A stretch of 64,000 nt of DNA from Polytrichum commune. Taxonomy: Eukaryota > Streptophyta > Polytrichopsida > Polytrichales > Polytrichaceae. Positions 23,423-34,932 of this stretch are shown piece after piece. The stretch spans positions 69,267,554 through 69,331,553 of the forward strand of contig OX485803.1 in assembly GCA_950295325.1 (NCBI GenBank), in the 5' to 3' direction. Positions within the stretch are counted from its first letter, which is position 1. Every line of letters starts with the position of its first letter. Both the position numbers and the translations under genes were made by a program. Under the pieces are notes generated by a model, which was not told the DNA's origin, did not search any database, and saw only the letters and a list, made by a program, of their open reading frames with translations.

Positions 23423-23773
23423 GGGCCACTTCACACACGAGACCAAAGGCCCATGACCATTGCATTCCCCACATTCTAAGTTCTTTCACATATATTGAAA
23501 AGGCAGAGACCGTTCACTTCACTCCGGAAGGTGAAGGACTAAGGACCCTGAGAAATTATCATGGATGAAAAGTCTACGTGAATTCCTACATAACAAACTA
23601 CAAAAAAATATTTCACGAGTTGCCAGATATTACATTAGACCCACCTCCAAGCGATAGGCCTGATGCCAATTCCAACATACCACGACAACTTAAAAACTAG
23701 TACAACCTTTGGATGACATCCGAGGGCCCTCACATTTACATGGTCACAACCCTTGGCTCATGTGTGAAGTGAC
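23423..23773. mobile_element. PIF/Harbinger-like MITE with TTA target duplication
   Basis: Imperfect terminal inverted repeats of about 37 bases: GGGCCACTTCACACACGAG.. on the left and the complement of GGGTCACTTCACACATGAG.. on the right. TTA is duplicated at 23420-23422 and 23774-23776, typical of PIF/Harbinger (Tourist-type) elements. The ends resemble those of the 16374-17161 element (..TACACTATGGACCAAGAGCC..), so both belong to one wider family. Length is 351 bases and it is non-coding. Confidence 0.7.
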
Positions 23774-24038
23774 CCTTATAACTCGGTCGGTTGGGGTAGG
23801 TGCATGAATTCTCTCATGTGGGAGTTTCAATTGATTACTTGCGCCACAAGGAAACCCAAGTGTCGTAATATCTGGGACTAGAGTGAGAAAGCTTTAAATA
23901 ATGGAGTTGACCTAGACGTAAAGATCCCCATCTTCTTTGATCTTGGACTCACGTTGGTGTGCATGCATGGACGGACTTGCCTCTCTATTGAAGTTAGTTG
24001 GTACATTGAGCCATGCTTCTTTTTGGAAGCAAGATAAA

Positions 24039-24421
24039 CTACACTAATTGTGATATTTAGTGTCACCAATTCTAATTGTCTTGCTCAACACTAATTGTGA
24101 ACCACGGTATAGTGTCACCAACACTAAATGTTAACCCAACATCATTTGTCATTCCTTGTGGGGATTATAGATTAACAATGTTGCAACTGCTGTCACTTAC
24201 CAAGTGATCTTTCATTCAAATTTCAATCATCCATGATAATATCTCATCAGAAGTTGGTGACAAGAGAAGGTAGGGTTTTGGCCAATGGATGAACTCATCC
24301 ATCGTCCATAACACTATTTGTTCACTAATTCATAAGACATGTCATCCAAAAATTACATTAGTGACATCAAATACCATATGACACTAATACGATATGACAC
24401 TAAATATCGTATTTAGTGTAG
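24039..24421. mobile_element. Intact MITE related to the split element at 16225-18350
   Basis: The termini are inverted: CTACACTAATTGTGATATTT.. on the left and the complement of CTACACTAAATACGATATTT.. on the right. It is 383 bases long. This copy supplies the uninterrupted arrangement ('gattatagattaacaatgtt') at the point where the 16225 copy carries a 788-base insertion. It is non-coding. The superfamily is unassigned; ends with CACTA and flanking TA are ambiguous. Confidence 0.7.
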
Positions 24422-24693
24422 TCATGGTTTGGGACTTAGGAGAAGAGTACAAGAGACTTGAAAAGTGCAAGGCGTGGTAGGCATGTAGAATGCAAGTGGG
24501 GGACTGAGGTGGACACGTTCCTATTTCACAATAATAAGCACCTTTTGTAGAAGAGTCACGGCACTCAATGATCGGTGGTTTTATAAGCGTTCTTGTGTGA
24601 TGACATATTGGCAGTGTTTATTTTTGATTTTGGCTTCGTGACACAAAACTGCATCCAAAATAGTAAAGTGAGTTTTTTTCCCCTATAGAATAA

Positions 24694-24939
24694 CATTGGT
24701 AGAAAACTATGCCAAAAAGAACTGTAGCCGATTTGACCAGCCTGGTCTGCAGTCGCTAAACCACTGCAGATTTATTTATTTAGTTTAGCAACTGAAAATT
24801 TAAACACTTTGGGGCGTGTAATATACCGTTGGAAAGATCTTGAAAATACCTTTCCAACAGTATATTACACGCCCCGAGATGTTTTAAATTTCAGTCGCAA
24901 AATGAAAAAGAATTTGTTGGGCATAGTTTTCTACTAGTG
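24694..24939. mobile_element. CACTA-like MITE with a large internal hairpin
   Basis: The ends are CATTGGTAGAAAACTATGCC and the complement of CACTAGTAGAAAACTATGCC, flanked by TAA at 24691-24693 and 24940-24942. A 3-base target duplication with CACTA..GTAGAAAA ends fits the CACTA (EnSpm) superfamily. The inside is a second inverted repeat with arms of about 50 bases (near 24780-24832 and 24848-24899) and a ~14-base loop. Transcription from either side would therefore give a stable hairpin. Confidence 0.75.
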
Positions 24940-25432
24940 TAAAGACCTGAAAAAATGGGCCCAAAGAGCCAACGAAGCAATGTGGTTTGGTAAGTCAGAG
25001 CCAACCCTGCATCAAATATCATATAAATAACCATGTTGTTGTCGTCACATCAACCATGATAGCTCCTCCGATATGATTTTACTCCAATCTTAAATTATTG
25101 CAAACTTTATATTGCCAACTATATATATCACAATACAACAAACAAAAAACCTTATGGAATTCTTCATTTTGCATTGTGTTGCCAACATGCATATACTCAT
25201 GAAACCTACCAAACAAAAAAAAAAGATTGCTTAACAGGGATGGGATCCAAGGACCAACTTCCATGTGGGGTTTTGGCCAACACGAGACAAAATAAGAGCT
25301 CGTCAATTTTGTAACGGACATTGTCATTTATTGCCAAAAGTCATGAACATACTCCATGCCACCCGTGATTCAAGAACCTTGGCAAAAGCTACCGTGCTTA
25401 ACTATGGAGAGAGGGAATTATCATATTCAAAC

Positions 25433-25617
25433 GTACCTCTCATCCACCCAACATAAGAACCTTGAAATAATATACAACCTGGAAGTTATATTTCTAAGTT
25501 CATCTAACATGGAATTAGCACCAAAAACCCCAAATTAGTCTACTAAGGGATATGTGAGACAAATCAGCAACAAACTTATAGGGGGACAAGTTTTTATGTT
25601 GGATGGATGAGAGGTAC
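25433..25617. mobile_element. Short MITE, 185 bp
   Basis: GTACCTCTCATCCACCCAAC at 25433-25452 pairs with ..GTTGGATGGATGAGAGGTAC ending at 25617, one mismatch in the core. A single end of the same family is at about 32203-32233 (tacctctcatccatccaaca). It is non-coding. Confidence 0.65.
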
Positions 25618-26078
25618 ACTTGTATACAATAAATTATTTTGTCTCTCCCTTAACCATGGGCGGTTGATAATCAACCTTCACCCCTAAAGCAGTTACAAGT
25701 GAACCATAAACTTGAAATAGCATGTCAACGGAATTGTTTCCATCTTGATGCCACTAACTTGTCATCCACTCAGCTTTAACATTTCAAGAGAATCAGAGCA
25801 TTATAGCTCAACTTGAATTACATAATGCATAATACATCTTTAATTGATTTAATTTGTGAATTTCCGAAATTACTCTAATATCTGAAAATACCAATTCTGC
25901 ATAATATCTGAAATTATATTGACAAATGATAACTATTTAGTATCCTGAATAATTATATCATTAAGTTCTTCATAGTTTATTATGGATCATATTTCAAGAA
26001 GACTTACGGTGTTATTCAAATTCACGGGTTATCTAGTTCATATGCATCTGTACACATATCGTTATAGAAGTGCACTTG
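25618..26078. other. Gene-free stretch
   Basis: AT-rich intergenic sequence. Nothing recognised. Confidence 0.35.
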
Positions 26079-26260
26079 ACATTAAAACCAAGTTGGTCCG
26101 AGATGACCCTAAACTGCCGGATGATAGTGGAAGGTACCCAAACCGAACAGAGTGATCAACGGTTCGATTCCCAGTCGTGAAATCGTCTCTCTACTTGACG
26201 GAAACTAGCCAGGTGGTCAAGCACCTCATGTGTTCCAAAAAAAACATTAAAACCAAGTTG
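26079..26260 (+). mobile_element. tRNA-type SINE with perfect 17-bp target-site duplication
   Basis: The 148-base body (26096-26243) contains a Pol III B-box-like GGTTCGATTCC at about 26160. Upstream is a weaker A-box-like stretch near 26103 (TGACCCTAAACTGCCGG). It ends in a short A-run (26237-26243). It is bracketed by a perfect 17-base direct repeat, ACATTAAAACCAAGTTG, at 26079-26095 and 26244-26260. Such a long duplication plus an A-tail is the hallmark of LINE-mediated retrotransposition. The perfect match implies a recent insertion. The parent tRNA cannot be named. Confidence 0.85.
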
Positions 26261-26540
26261 TCACTTGCGTGCACCACGTATTAATACCTCTGTATACAAA
26301 AAATTGCAACATATAAATATGGTTTTAAATATTATATTTAAATGAATATAAATTCACATCTATATATTACAGGTGCATTAGAGGGGTTTGTAGAAATAGT
26401 CTCTGTAAAGGTTAACCATATTGATGTGATTGATGGATGGTGCCTTAGCATAACTTCGTTGTCTGCGATAGTTAGGTGCATGAAAACCCTTGAAATTTTG
26501 ATTCTATAGCACATCTTGCAAAATGTTCTACCCTTGATGG

Positions 26541-27090
26541 ACTACACTGTTTATGGTATTTAGTGTCGCATGCGTAGTAGTGTCACTTACCCTTTTTGGA
26601 GGCGTATGCTAGGTTACACTAACAACCAACAAATTCACCATTAGTATCACCTTGAAACGCTTGACGTTCAAATGTGTGCTTACTAGTATCTTGGCATGAG
26701 TACGTTCAATAGTGTTATGAGATGTTTGCCTATGTTGCAAAATGGTTTACAAGTTGACTATAGTGTACACAATTGACACTTGGCATTAGCATGCTCAAGA
26801 CTATCTTCCTCTTGCATACTAAAATGTAAAGACATGACACTTCCCAGTAGTATGCTCGATAATAACTTCCACTTATATTATACTAGAATTCAAAATTATC
26901 ATATGAAGCATCTCAATGTGCTATGCTAAATGTCATTATGTAAACATTTTTCTCACTTCCGAAAAATACTTAGGGTGACAATTAGTATCATATTGGTAGG
27001 TAGTGGACGTGACACTTTGAGACCTCTAGACATCTAGTTTAGGCCCTTCGCAATAATGAACGTGACACTAAACACCATAAACAGTGTAGT
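26541..27090. mobile_element. Inverted-repeat DNA transposon (~550 bp), non-autonomous
   Basis: ACTACACTGTTTATGGTATT.. (26541-26568) pairs with its complement at 27062-27090, with about two differences over 28 bases. The ends resemble those at 24039-24421 (CTACACT..TTTAGTGTC). A further related left end is at about 54108-54136. The interior has no coding capacity. Confidence 0.65.
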
Positions 27091-27835
27091 AAGAAACATG
27101 AAAGTTATTAAAAAAAAATGGTAACATATATATATATTTGTATTGACTTATAACCTCATAATTTTGTGAGAAATGTGTGTTTGCGGGGGGGGGGGAGCTC
27201 TAAAATTATACCCTTGAATTGGATGTACGAAGGTGCTCATGCCGTGGATGAAAACTCCATGAGCTAAAGCATGCGGAGGTACAAAGAAATGCACCTTGCT
27301 CAAAAGCTTGCCCCTTCACAAATGATGGAAGTATAGGAAAGGCATAGAATCGGCTTTGGGAGGGGTCCACACTACTTTCCAAGACTTGAGCTTACAAAAA
27401 ACACATGCCCCTCCCCACATGGAAAATGATCCTAAGCCTATTCCCTCGGAAACCTCCGGGCTTCTCTGGACTAAAGTAGATTCCACACTAACTTATCAAG
27501 CTTACAAGATATTTGAATGGTTGGTTGGCATGGTTCCAATTTCTTTTGTCTAGCAAGGCAATTTGCACATTAGAGAGGTTGAAAGCTCAAGGATTGAGAG
27601 CTCGATGAAACGAGCTCTCTGAGTGGTAGCGAGTCTTTCCTCACTCTTGTTTAATTCAAGTCCACTTCACATGTTTAGCTTTTTGTCGGGCTAACAACAC
27701 TTGTAATATGGAGTCTTGGTTGATCTTCTTTTTTGTATTTTTGTATTTTTGTATAGGAGTTCTTGGTGTAAACATTTTCAATGTAAGACAACAATTGCTA
27801 ACGTACTTATCATGATCTTGGTGGAAATCCAAAAG
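27091..27835. other. Gene-free stretch
   Basis: It contains a G-run (27185-27194) and a (TA)n run at about 27127-27136. The small open frame at 27356-27553 has no recognisable motif. Confidence 0.35.
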
Positions 27836-28424
27836 CCAGGTACGCAACTCCCATATTATACGCAGGGGGCATCGGCATTAAAACGGCTTAGAAGACGGCT
27901 TTTATAAAAATTATAACAAAACGACCAAGAAGTTGGGTGCAGACCAAATTAAATAAAATAAGATGCAGAAAAAGTTGGGTTGCATATTTATTTATTTAAA
28001 CAATTTCAAATTAAAAAATTAAAAACTCCACAACGTATACAAAGAATTGAAAAGCTTATTTCTTAAACTTATGCCTATGCAGAATTTTAAAAGATCCACA
28101 CAAGTGGTTGCCTCCAATTAAAATTAAAGCCATTGGCAATATATTTTATAATTTAAAAAAAACTTAAAATTTTATTAAAAAGCCCAAAAAGTTGGGTAGT
28201 TTGGCCTATGACATTTGTAAAAAATCATATAAATATTTTTATAACGCACTTTCATGCTTCAAAAAATATACATTTCTTATATATAATTACATTTTTGGAT
28301 TCCTTGTTAGAATGGCAACAAGATTTTTCCACATTAAAACAAATCATATCACACGAGATTGTGCTGAAATACATTATAAGTGATTACAATCAAGGCCATA
28401 TAATTTGGGGGTTGCATACATGGG
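27836..28424. mobile_element. MITE family 'CCCGGGTAYGCAACTCCC', copy 2
   Basis: It has the same order of blocks as 17341-17935: TACGCAACTCCC end, gggggcatcgg, aaaacggctta, ttgcctccaatta, tttggcctatg, aattacatttttgg and aggccatata. It ends GGTTGCATACATGGG. CCAAAAG is duplicated at 27829-27835 and 28426-28432. It is in direct orientation to copy 1 and lacks copy 1's internal duplication. Confidence 0.75.
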
Positions 28425-28449
28425 CCCAAAAGAGACCAACAAAGTAGAG

Positions 28450-28585
28450 ATGAATAAGAGTAAAGTGGGGGTGGGGCCTTGCTAGTTTTGTTTAGATCCA
28501 ACAATGTGGATCACATGCAACGATCAAATGAATAGACTACATATACAATTGTGAGATTTATGATACCATGCAGAAGCAGTGAGGA
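28450..28585. repeat. Dispersed repeat shared with a PTST intron
   Basis: The order 'agatccaacaatgtggatca ... atcaaatgaatagacta ... gtgagattta' recurs at about 49615-49690, inside an intron of the PTST-type gene. It is non-coding and the ends are unresolved. Confidence 0.5.
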
Positions 28586-28791
28586 ATAGCACTCGAGAAG
28601 GAAAAGTGCTATAGAAACTACATTTCAAAGACCATCTGTCTACTTTGGCCATGTGGATTTCCAAGTAGACCTACCTCTCATGAAAAGAAAATGACACAAG
28701 CTTGGCCCAAGTGCGAACCCAACTCGGGCCTCAAATAGTTTCATGGCCAATCATAACTTTGAGAATCTAAGTGCTCCCTCACCCGGGTACG

Positions 28792-29369
28792 CAACTCCCG
28801 CATTATATGGCCTTAAATAAAATAGCTTATAATGCATTTTAGTTCAATCTTGAGTGATATAATTTATTTTAATGTACTAGGAATTCTTGTAGCCCTTCTA
28901 ACAAGAAATCCAAAAATGTAATTATATATAGGAAATGAATATTTTTTGAAGCATAAAATAACATTAAAAAACTAATTATATGAGTTTTCTAATACAAGTA
29001 ACATAGGCCAAATTATTCAACTTTTTGGGCTTTTTAATAGAAATCTAATATTTGTTTATTATAAATAAAACATTGCCAATTACATGTAATTATAATTGGA
29101 GGCAATTACTTGTGTGGATCTTTTAAAGTTATGCATAGAGATATGTTAAAAAAATGTTTATGTTCTATATATACGTTGTGGAGTTTTTAAACAATAAATA
29201 AATATGAAATCCAATTTTTTCTTACATCTCATTTTATTCAATTTGATGTTCACCCAATTTTTTGGTCCTTTCATTTTTGTATAATTTGATATAGTTTTAC
29301 AAAAGTTGTCTTCTAAGCCGTTTTTAATCCGATGCCCCTACGTATAATACGGGAGTTGCATACCCGGGA
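28792..29369. mobile_element. MITE family 'CCCGGGTAYGCAACTCCC', copy 3 (inverted)
   Basis: The termini are CCCGGGTACGCAACTCCC and the complement of CCCGGGTATGCAACTCCC. TCCCTCA is duplicated at 28785-28791 and 29370-29376. The interior reads as the reverse complement of copies 1 and 2. Two members in opposite orientation within 1 kb make the locus prone to folding or inversion. Confidence 0.8.
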
Positions 29370-29959
29370 TCCCTCACTCAAATGATCTTGGTGCAAACCA
29401 TCCCTTATAAACCATTCCTAATTAAGGTAGATGGTTACTTCTAACATTTTGACAAATATTGAGGAAAGATTGGAGAAAAAAAAGAAAAGAAAATGACTTA
29501 CATATTAGTTACAATTCCAAATGAAGAACATATTCATTGATATTAATTTTTAAAAAACAACTTGGCCTTATGAACAAAAATGAGCCAATTGGGCCATTAT
29601 GAGACAATCCTTTTGTCACAATTGATGAGATCTTCCATATTACAATTGATTATTTGCATGGTTTTATAAACATGTGTGGGTGTATTGGAATGGTTGAGTA
29701 TTATTTTAAGAACCCTCAACGGGTATTCTCTCGTACCAACTAGCAATCATAACGTTCCCATCGCATTCCCTACATTAAATTGAGAGGACCAATTGGCTCA
29801 TTTTAGTTGATAAGGCCAAGATGTATGTCTCATAAAATTTTAAAGTCTTATTTTTAAATTCCATGAAATGTCAAATTTGTTAATGTGTACAAAATTATGT
29901 GGTATATACACATGTGCTCCTAACTACATCGAATGTCTAGAATATTTAGTGACTAGTGT

Positions 29960-30130
29960 GGCTTTAAAATTGGTAGCCATGTAAATTCAAGTGGTCTTTA
30001 GGACTTGTTCACATGAAGCATCGAGTATTACATGACACCATCTCTATTTGCCATCAACGATTGGAACTTAGACGATTAATGTGGATCTATGATGAATAGT
30101 GTGGGCCTTATTAAATTAGATGTTTAGTAT
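29960..30130. repeat. Dispersed repeat related to ATPase introns
   Basis: It shares blocks (aagtggtctttaggacttgt, atgatgaatagtgtgggcc, ttagatgt) in order with 12560-12715. It is non-coding. Confidence 0.4.
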
Positions 30131-31718
30131 ATTGTTTAATGTATGTCTACCTTAATTCTTGAAGCATTTGCAAATCATGTGACAAAACAATAAGAATACC
30201 TAGTTTATGTTTTAATGAACATACCATCTAAAAGTAAAAATGCTTTATTATCATGAGTGAATACAACATCATTTCTTTCAATGTGAAACCGGCTTTCTTG
30301 AAGCACCATATTCTCCAAGTTCTTGTTCCGTGGGCCCACGAAAAGTTTCATATGGAACTTCAAATTTATATTGAACTCCCAACATCCCAATGTTATATTT
30401 TGAGAGCCCACATTGCTAAGTATTGTTATGAAAGACATGGTAATGAATGTTGAGCGCTCTAATATAGTTGTTTTGTGGCAAAAGCATCACTCTCTAGTGA
30501 CGCATGTGGTTTGCCACCAAAGTGATTTTTCTATGATTCAAGGTTGCCATTCTACAGAAAGATGGCGTCACACTATGTGTTTCAATAACAATGTTGTTCA
30601 TCTCCTCTACTGGGAGGCAATATTGTCGTTAGCAATGCTCTCTAATGAAGAAACACATCATTAATTCAAGGAAATCCTTCACATCGTAGTTTTCTAACCT
30701 CCGATCCTATTACTCTTAAGTGACCTGGTATCAAGATTATTAAGTTCTCTCGAATTGGTTAGGAGTGTTTGGTGCAATATCTGGACTTCCAGTACAAATT
30801 TTTGTGTACTCCGACGTGGATCTTGAAAGAAACTACAACAACATATCTCCAATCAAACTTATGACTAAATCCCTAAACATCCGGGAGGCCCTATCTAGGC
30901 CTCTCCATGCACAACAGCAGGTACTTGGAATTTGAATTACACACTCCTTAAATTACACCACTGTCATATGCAGACTGTATACTATGTACATCAGTGCCTT
31001 CTTTCCTAATTTTGCCTGGTTAAGTACTCACAGCAGATGAGTTGAATTGTTCCTGAAGCCTAATCAAAACTTAAAAGGACTGCTGCAGTTGCAGTGGTAC
31101 TTTGAACTTCCCCCTGGCCGTTTCAGTGTCTGGGGGAGCTTTCTGGGCATAATCGATCAAAATCGTAGGGCTTTCAACTCCAATCGGTGACATGTTGTGA
31201 TCTTTTGGTTTTCTTTATTAATTTGGAAGTATATTCAACAGATTCCTTTAATTCGATCAGCTGATTTCCTGAAGTCTTGACCTTCAACCGGTTACTTCTC
31301 AAACTCAACCGGTTCATCTGTAACTAGCGGTCGGTTCTTCCCGTTCACTGGGCCATTTCAGGTACAGGTGTAGGATTCATCCTAACCGAAAGACACAATT
31401 AGGGCTTCCCTTTCAGTCCTGTTACTTTCAGTCCATAAACTTGGTCACGATGTAGCTGGATACGCAAATCAACCATCGCCCATGTCTCCATCCCATTCTG
31501 CTGCGGACCCACTGTCTTTGTGGCGACATCTCATGACGGCTTCAACTATTGCACTGTTGTACTACCGTAGAGTGAGATCTGGTTCAACTCTTTGAGTGTC
31601 GAAAGCTAGATTATACTCTGGATTAAAACATGGTCTTCACCAATGTGGATACAACATGTGGCAAAATCATTCAATATTTTATGTTTTGCGTCAATCAAAC
31701 ACCCTACGGTTTTGTACT
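30131..31718. other. Gene-free stretch
   Basis: There are open frames of up to 83 codons near 30205-30664, on both strands, without recognisable motifs. 31080-31400 is less AT-rich, but no gene or RNA could be recognised. Confidence 0.35.
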
Positions 31719-31767
31719 AGAGAGAGTGAGAGCAAGCAAGCGAGAGAAAGAGAGAGAGAGAGAGAGC
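31719..31767. repeat. (GA)n simple repeat
   Basis: Interrupted then pure GA tract. Confidence 0.85.
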
Positions 31768-34194
31768 CATGGACTGGGTGTGCATCATGGAGGCTAGAAA
31801 GGACATTTGGTCGGTCAATATATTGAGAGTTGTGACCTTCACTATTTCTATGACGTTATGAAGTTGTGCCAAACCACAACACTTCCAACTTGAAGCATGA
31901 CGACTCCGTGTTCTTTTAGAAAACTAAAGTTGTGTGTATGTGGGCAAGCCTGATTTCACACGGGCAATATTCACGCCCTCGATAAACAATTGGCTCCAGA
32001 CACTAGTTGAAAATGGGGGTCTTTTAGATATTGTCCATTAGAAATGTGTCATATGGGACCCACAAAAAATTTATATTTTGTGTTAAATGTATGTCCAATC
32101 AACCATTTTGAAGTTTTGAACAGGTCTTAAAAGACAGTTTTCCAAATGGACCGTGTCAAAATAGTCCCTTTCTACTGTACCGACAGGGGATTTTCATACG
32201 AACCCTACCTCTCATCCATCCAACATTAAAACTTGTTACCTTGATTAATATAACTACCAACATAATACTTATTAAGTGCGTGGTTGATTCATTTCAAATG
32301 ACTTGGATTGGATCAATTGGGAGTCATTTAATGCTTACTTCGAGTGTCAAATAAACTAGAGAAGGTGTCCTCCGGCCCGCATACTATTACAGAGCTACAC
32401 TCATATGTGATAATTTCCTCTCACTTTTCCCTCCTATGTAGTGAGAGTGTGAACTTTAACCTCTACCTGTCTACGAATCCTGTACAACTCCACAGAAAAG
32501 GCTGGAGAAAATTTCAGCGAGTTCAAGAAGATGAAAGCAATGCAAGGAAAGAGTCAAGTCCAAGAATGCTACAATTTTATCATGATATAGTACTTCCAAG
32601 AAAACCAATTGAACACATGACACAAAGATTTGATCATATTTGTGAGTTGAAACTGCAAAGTGTGCAAGTGCCAACCATTTGAGTGGCAGAGGATCCGTGT
32701 GGATAAAGAACCCCTTCAGGAACCAAAAAGTCCTGATATTTTGAGTAAATAGTTTGATGAATGCAAAGGATAACCATTGGGCCAATCTACAGTTATACAT
32801 TTTGGAAATAGACGATGGTCAAGTCCATGGGTGCAGATGCAGTTCACTTGTGACGATGAACTGACGGCAGGGTTCAACGACAACATCACTACAGGAATTG
32901 TAGTTCTTTACCATTGGTTTTGTTCCACTAGACATGTTTGAAATCTATGAATATGAATTGGATATTTGCTGTTGTAGTAAATCATAGAATCACCCAGTGG
33001 AAAAAAAAACCAATGGTATGGAACGGCAATTCCCATTGTATGTTGAACAGACGATATATGTCTTGATAGTGTCTTGATAGTGTCCAGGTGCAACGGGCCA
33101 AGACGGTAGGCCCAACCTAGTTGCCATATGGACACGATCTCAAAGTCTACTAGTCTCCTCTTACTTTGTTGTAAGATATTCTACAACCACAAAAATGGCC
33201 ATAACACTCTATACCAACACTAGCATGTTCTCTTTTGAGATCTTAGGCCTATTGCAAAAAGTCTACCAAGGTTGACATGGATTGGTTCTGAAGAGGTTGT
33301 AAGATCACCGAAGCACATAAGTCTATTTAAAGTTATGCACGTGCTATATAGGCTATAATGATTCGTGAGAGCCATCAAAGACAATCATGAAGAGGTCGTA
33401 GAATGACAGTTTTTGCATTTAAGAATAGTGTTTTGAATATGTCCGTAAGGATTCTTCCAAAGGAAACATGATAGGACCATTGTTTAAGTTGGTATAAAAT
33501 GTTCTCATGAGTTATGTATTTCATGAAGAAGAAAATATTTCTCCCAAAATTCCACTTTACCACATGTCGCCTAGGTGGTAATTGCCCAAGTTTCTTGTGC
33601 TTTGTGAAGCATCACAACCCTATTTGCGACATATTATTTACACAAAGTATAGACCATTGTTGGATTGGTATTGTCTTTTTTTGATGCCAATTGGGTCTCT
33701 ATGACAAGGAATTCACATTTTTTTATACTAGTAGGGTATGGACACTTGACGATACTTCTGTCTTTCAATGCCATTTGGGTCTGTATTCCATGCAAGAACC
33801 CTTATGATACCTAGGTAATACTACCCTAGTATCAATATGGTGAAGAATGGTATTGACTCAACTAGTAGGTTGGGTATACAAAGATTCGCACATTGCGATA
33901 CCCACCACATGTCAAAATTTGACGGGTGTCACAATTTGGATACCCACGGGTAGGTTCTTGAGTACCATTATGATGTTGATGATTTGATACCATGCATTCG
34001 CCTATAGCAATAACAAACCAACACTAGAATAGACCTAATGAAAGTGCATTTGTAATCACATGACTAAGCAAATGAACTCTACATGGATTGTGACCAATAT
34101 GACATGTGCAATCATGCATTGTAAGTCCAAATTTACTTTAAGAGAAATATATGTTTAGAGCATATTAGAGTTATTCATAAAGCTCCTCAAAGAG
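31768..34194. other. Gene-free stretch
   Basis: Open frames near 32344-32800 overlap on both strands and match no family I recognise. A short perfect tandem (gtcttgatagt twice) lies at about 33060-33081. A solo end of the 25433 MITE family is near 32203. No gene is supported. Confidence 0.35.
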
Positions 34195-34520
34195 GGATGA
34201 AACAAACCATGGGTTTGATCCTTCTTTGAGAAAACTTTCTATTAGAAGCTTGCTAGCTCATCATGTTTGAAAGCCTCATTTGAAAGTTGGTGCAAATTTT
34301 GGGACCTTCTCTTTCCACCTCTCAAACTTTGAAAGAATATTAGGATTAAAAAAAGGGTATTCGCATTGGCCCCCCATCCTAAATCTTAAATCAACATATG
34401 CAAGGCTAGCTTGACCCACCCATCCTAGTAGGACAAGCTGGAAAGCCACTTTTTAATAGGCCGACACCACTCCTTATGAATGATAATTCAAAGCATCAAG
34501 AAAACTGGGACGACTTTTTG
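34195..34520. repeat. Dispersed repeat, copy A
   Basis: It aligns in direct orientation with 45240-45565: ccatgggtttgat, cttctttg, ttgctagctc, tatgcaaggctag, cccaccatcctagta, aagctggaaag and ccgacaccactc. It is non-coding. It may be an LTR or MITE relic, but no ends were found. Confidence 0.55.
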
Positions 34521-34932
34521 TTAATTCTCATAAACTCATGGTTTGGGACTAAACCCATGGTTTTATCCACTTTACTTTACGAATAACTCTATTCTCTTGA
34601 GAAGTTCAAAATGTTACAAGCAGGGTAGGCTCTTGTTGCCAGAAGTCTAATTGTACAGGATTGGGGCATCTGAATTTTGTTACGAAGGAGGTGACTAACT
34701 AAAACACCGATCTTACATAAAGATCGAAACGGTAAGAACTCATCGTCATCTCTTCATGTGGAGTCTCTAATTGCGGCTAAAAGGACTCTGGGCCTGTAGT
34801 TCAAACATGACTAAACCTCGGGCTAATATCCCCTGACAGTGTTATAAATTTGTAGGATTCAGCAACTTCCTTTCTTAAATTCTACTGTGCATAACTCATG
34901 AATGTTAAATTCCTCCCGATCTCTTGTTCCGT

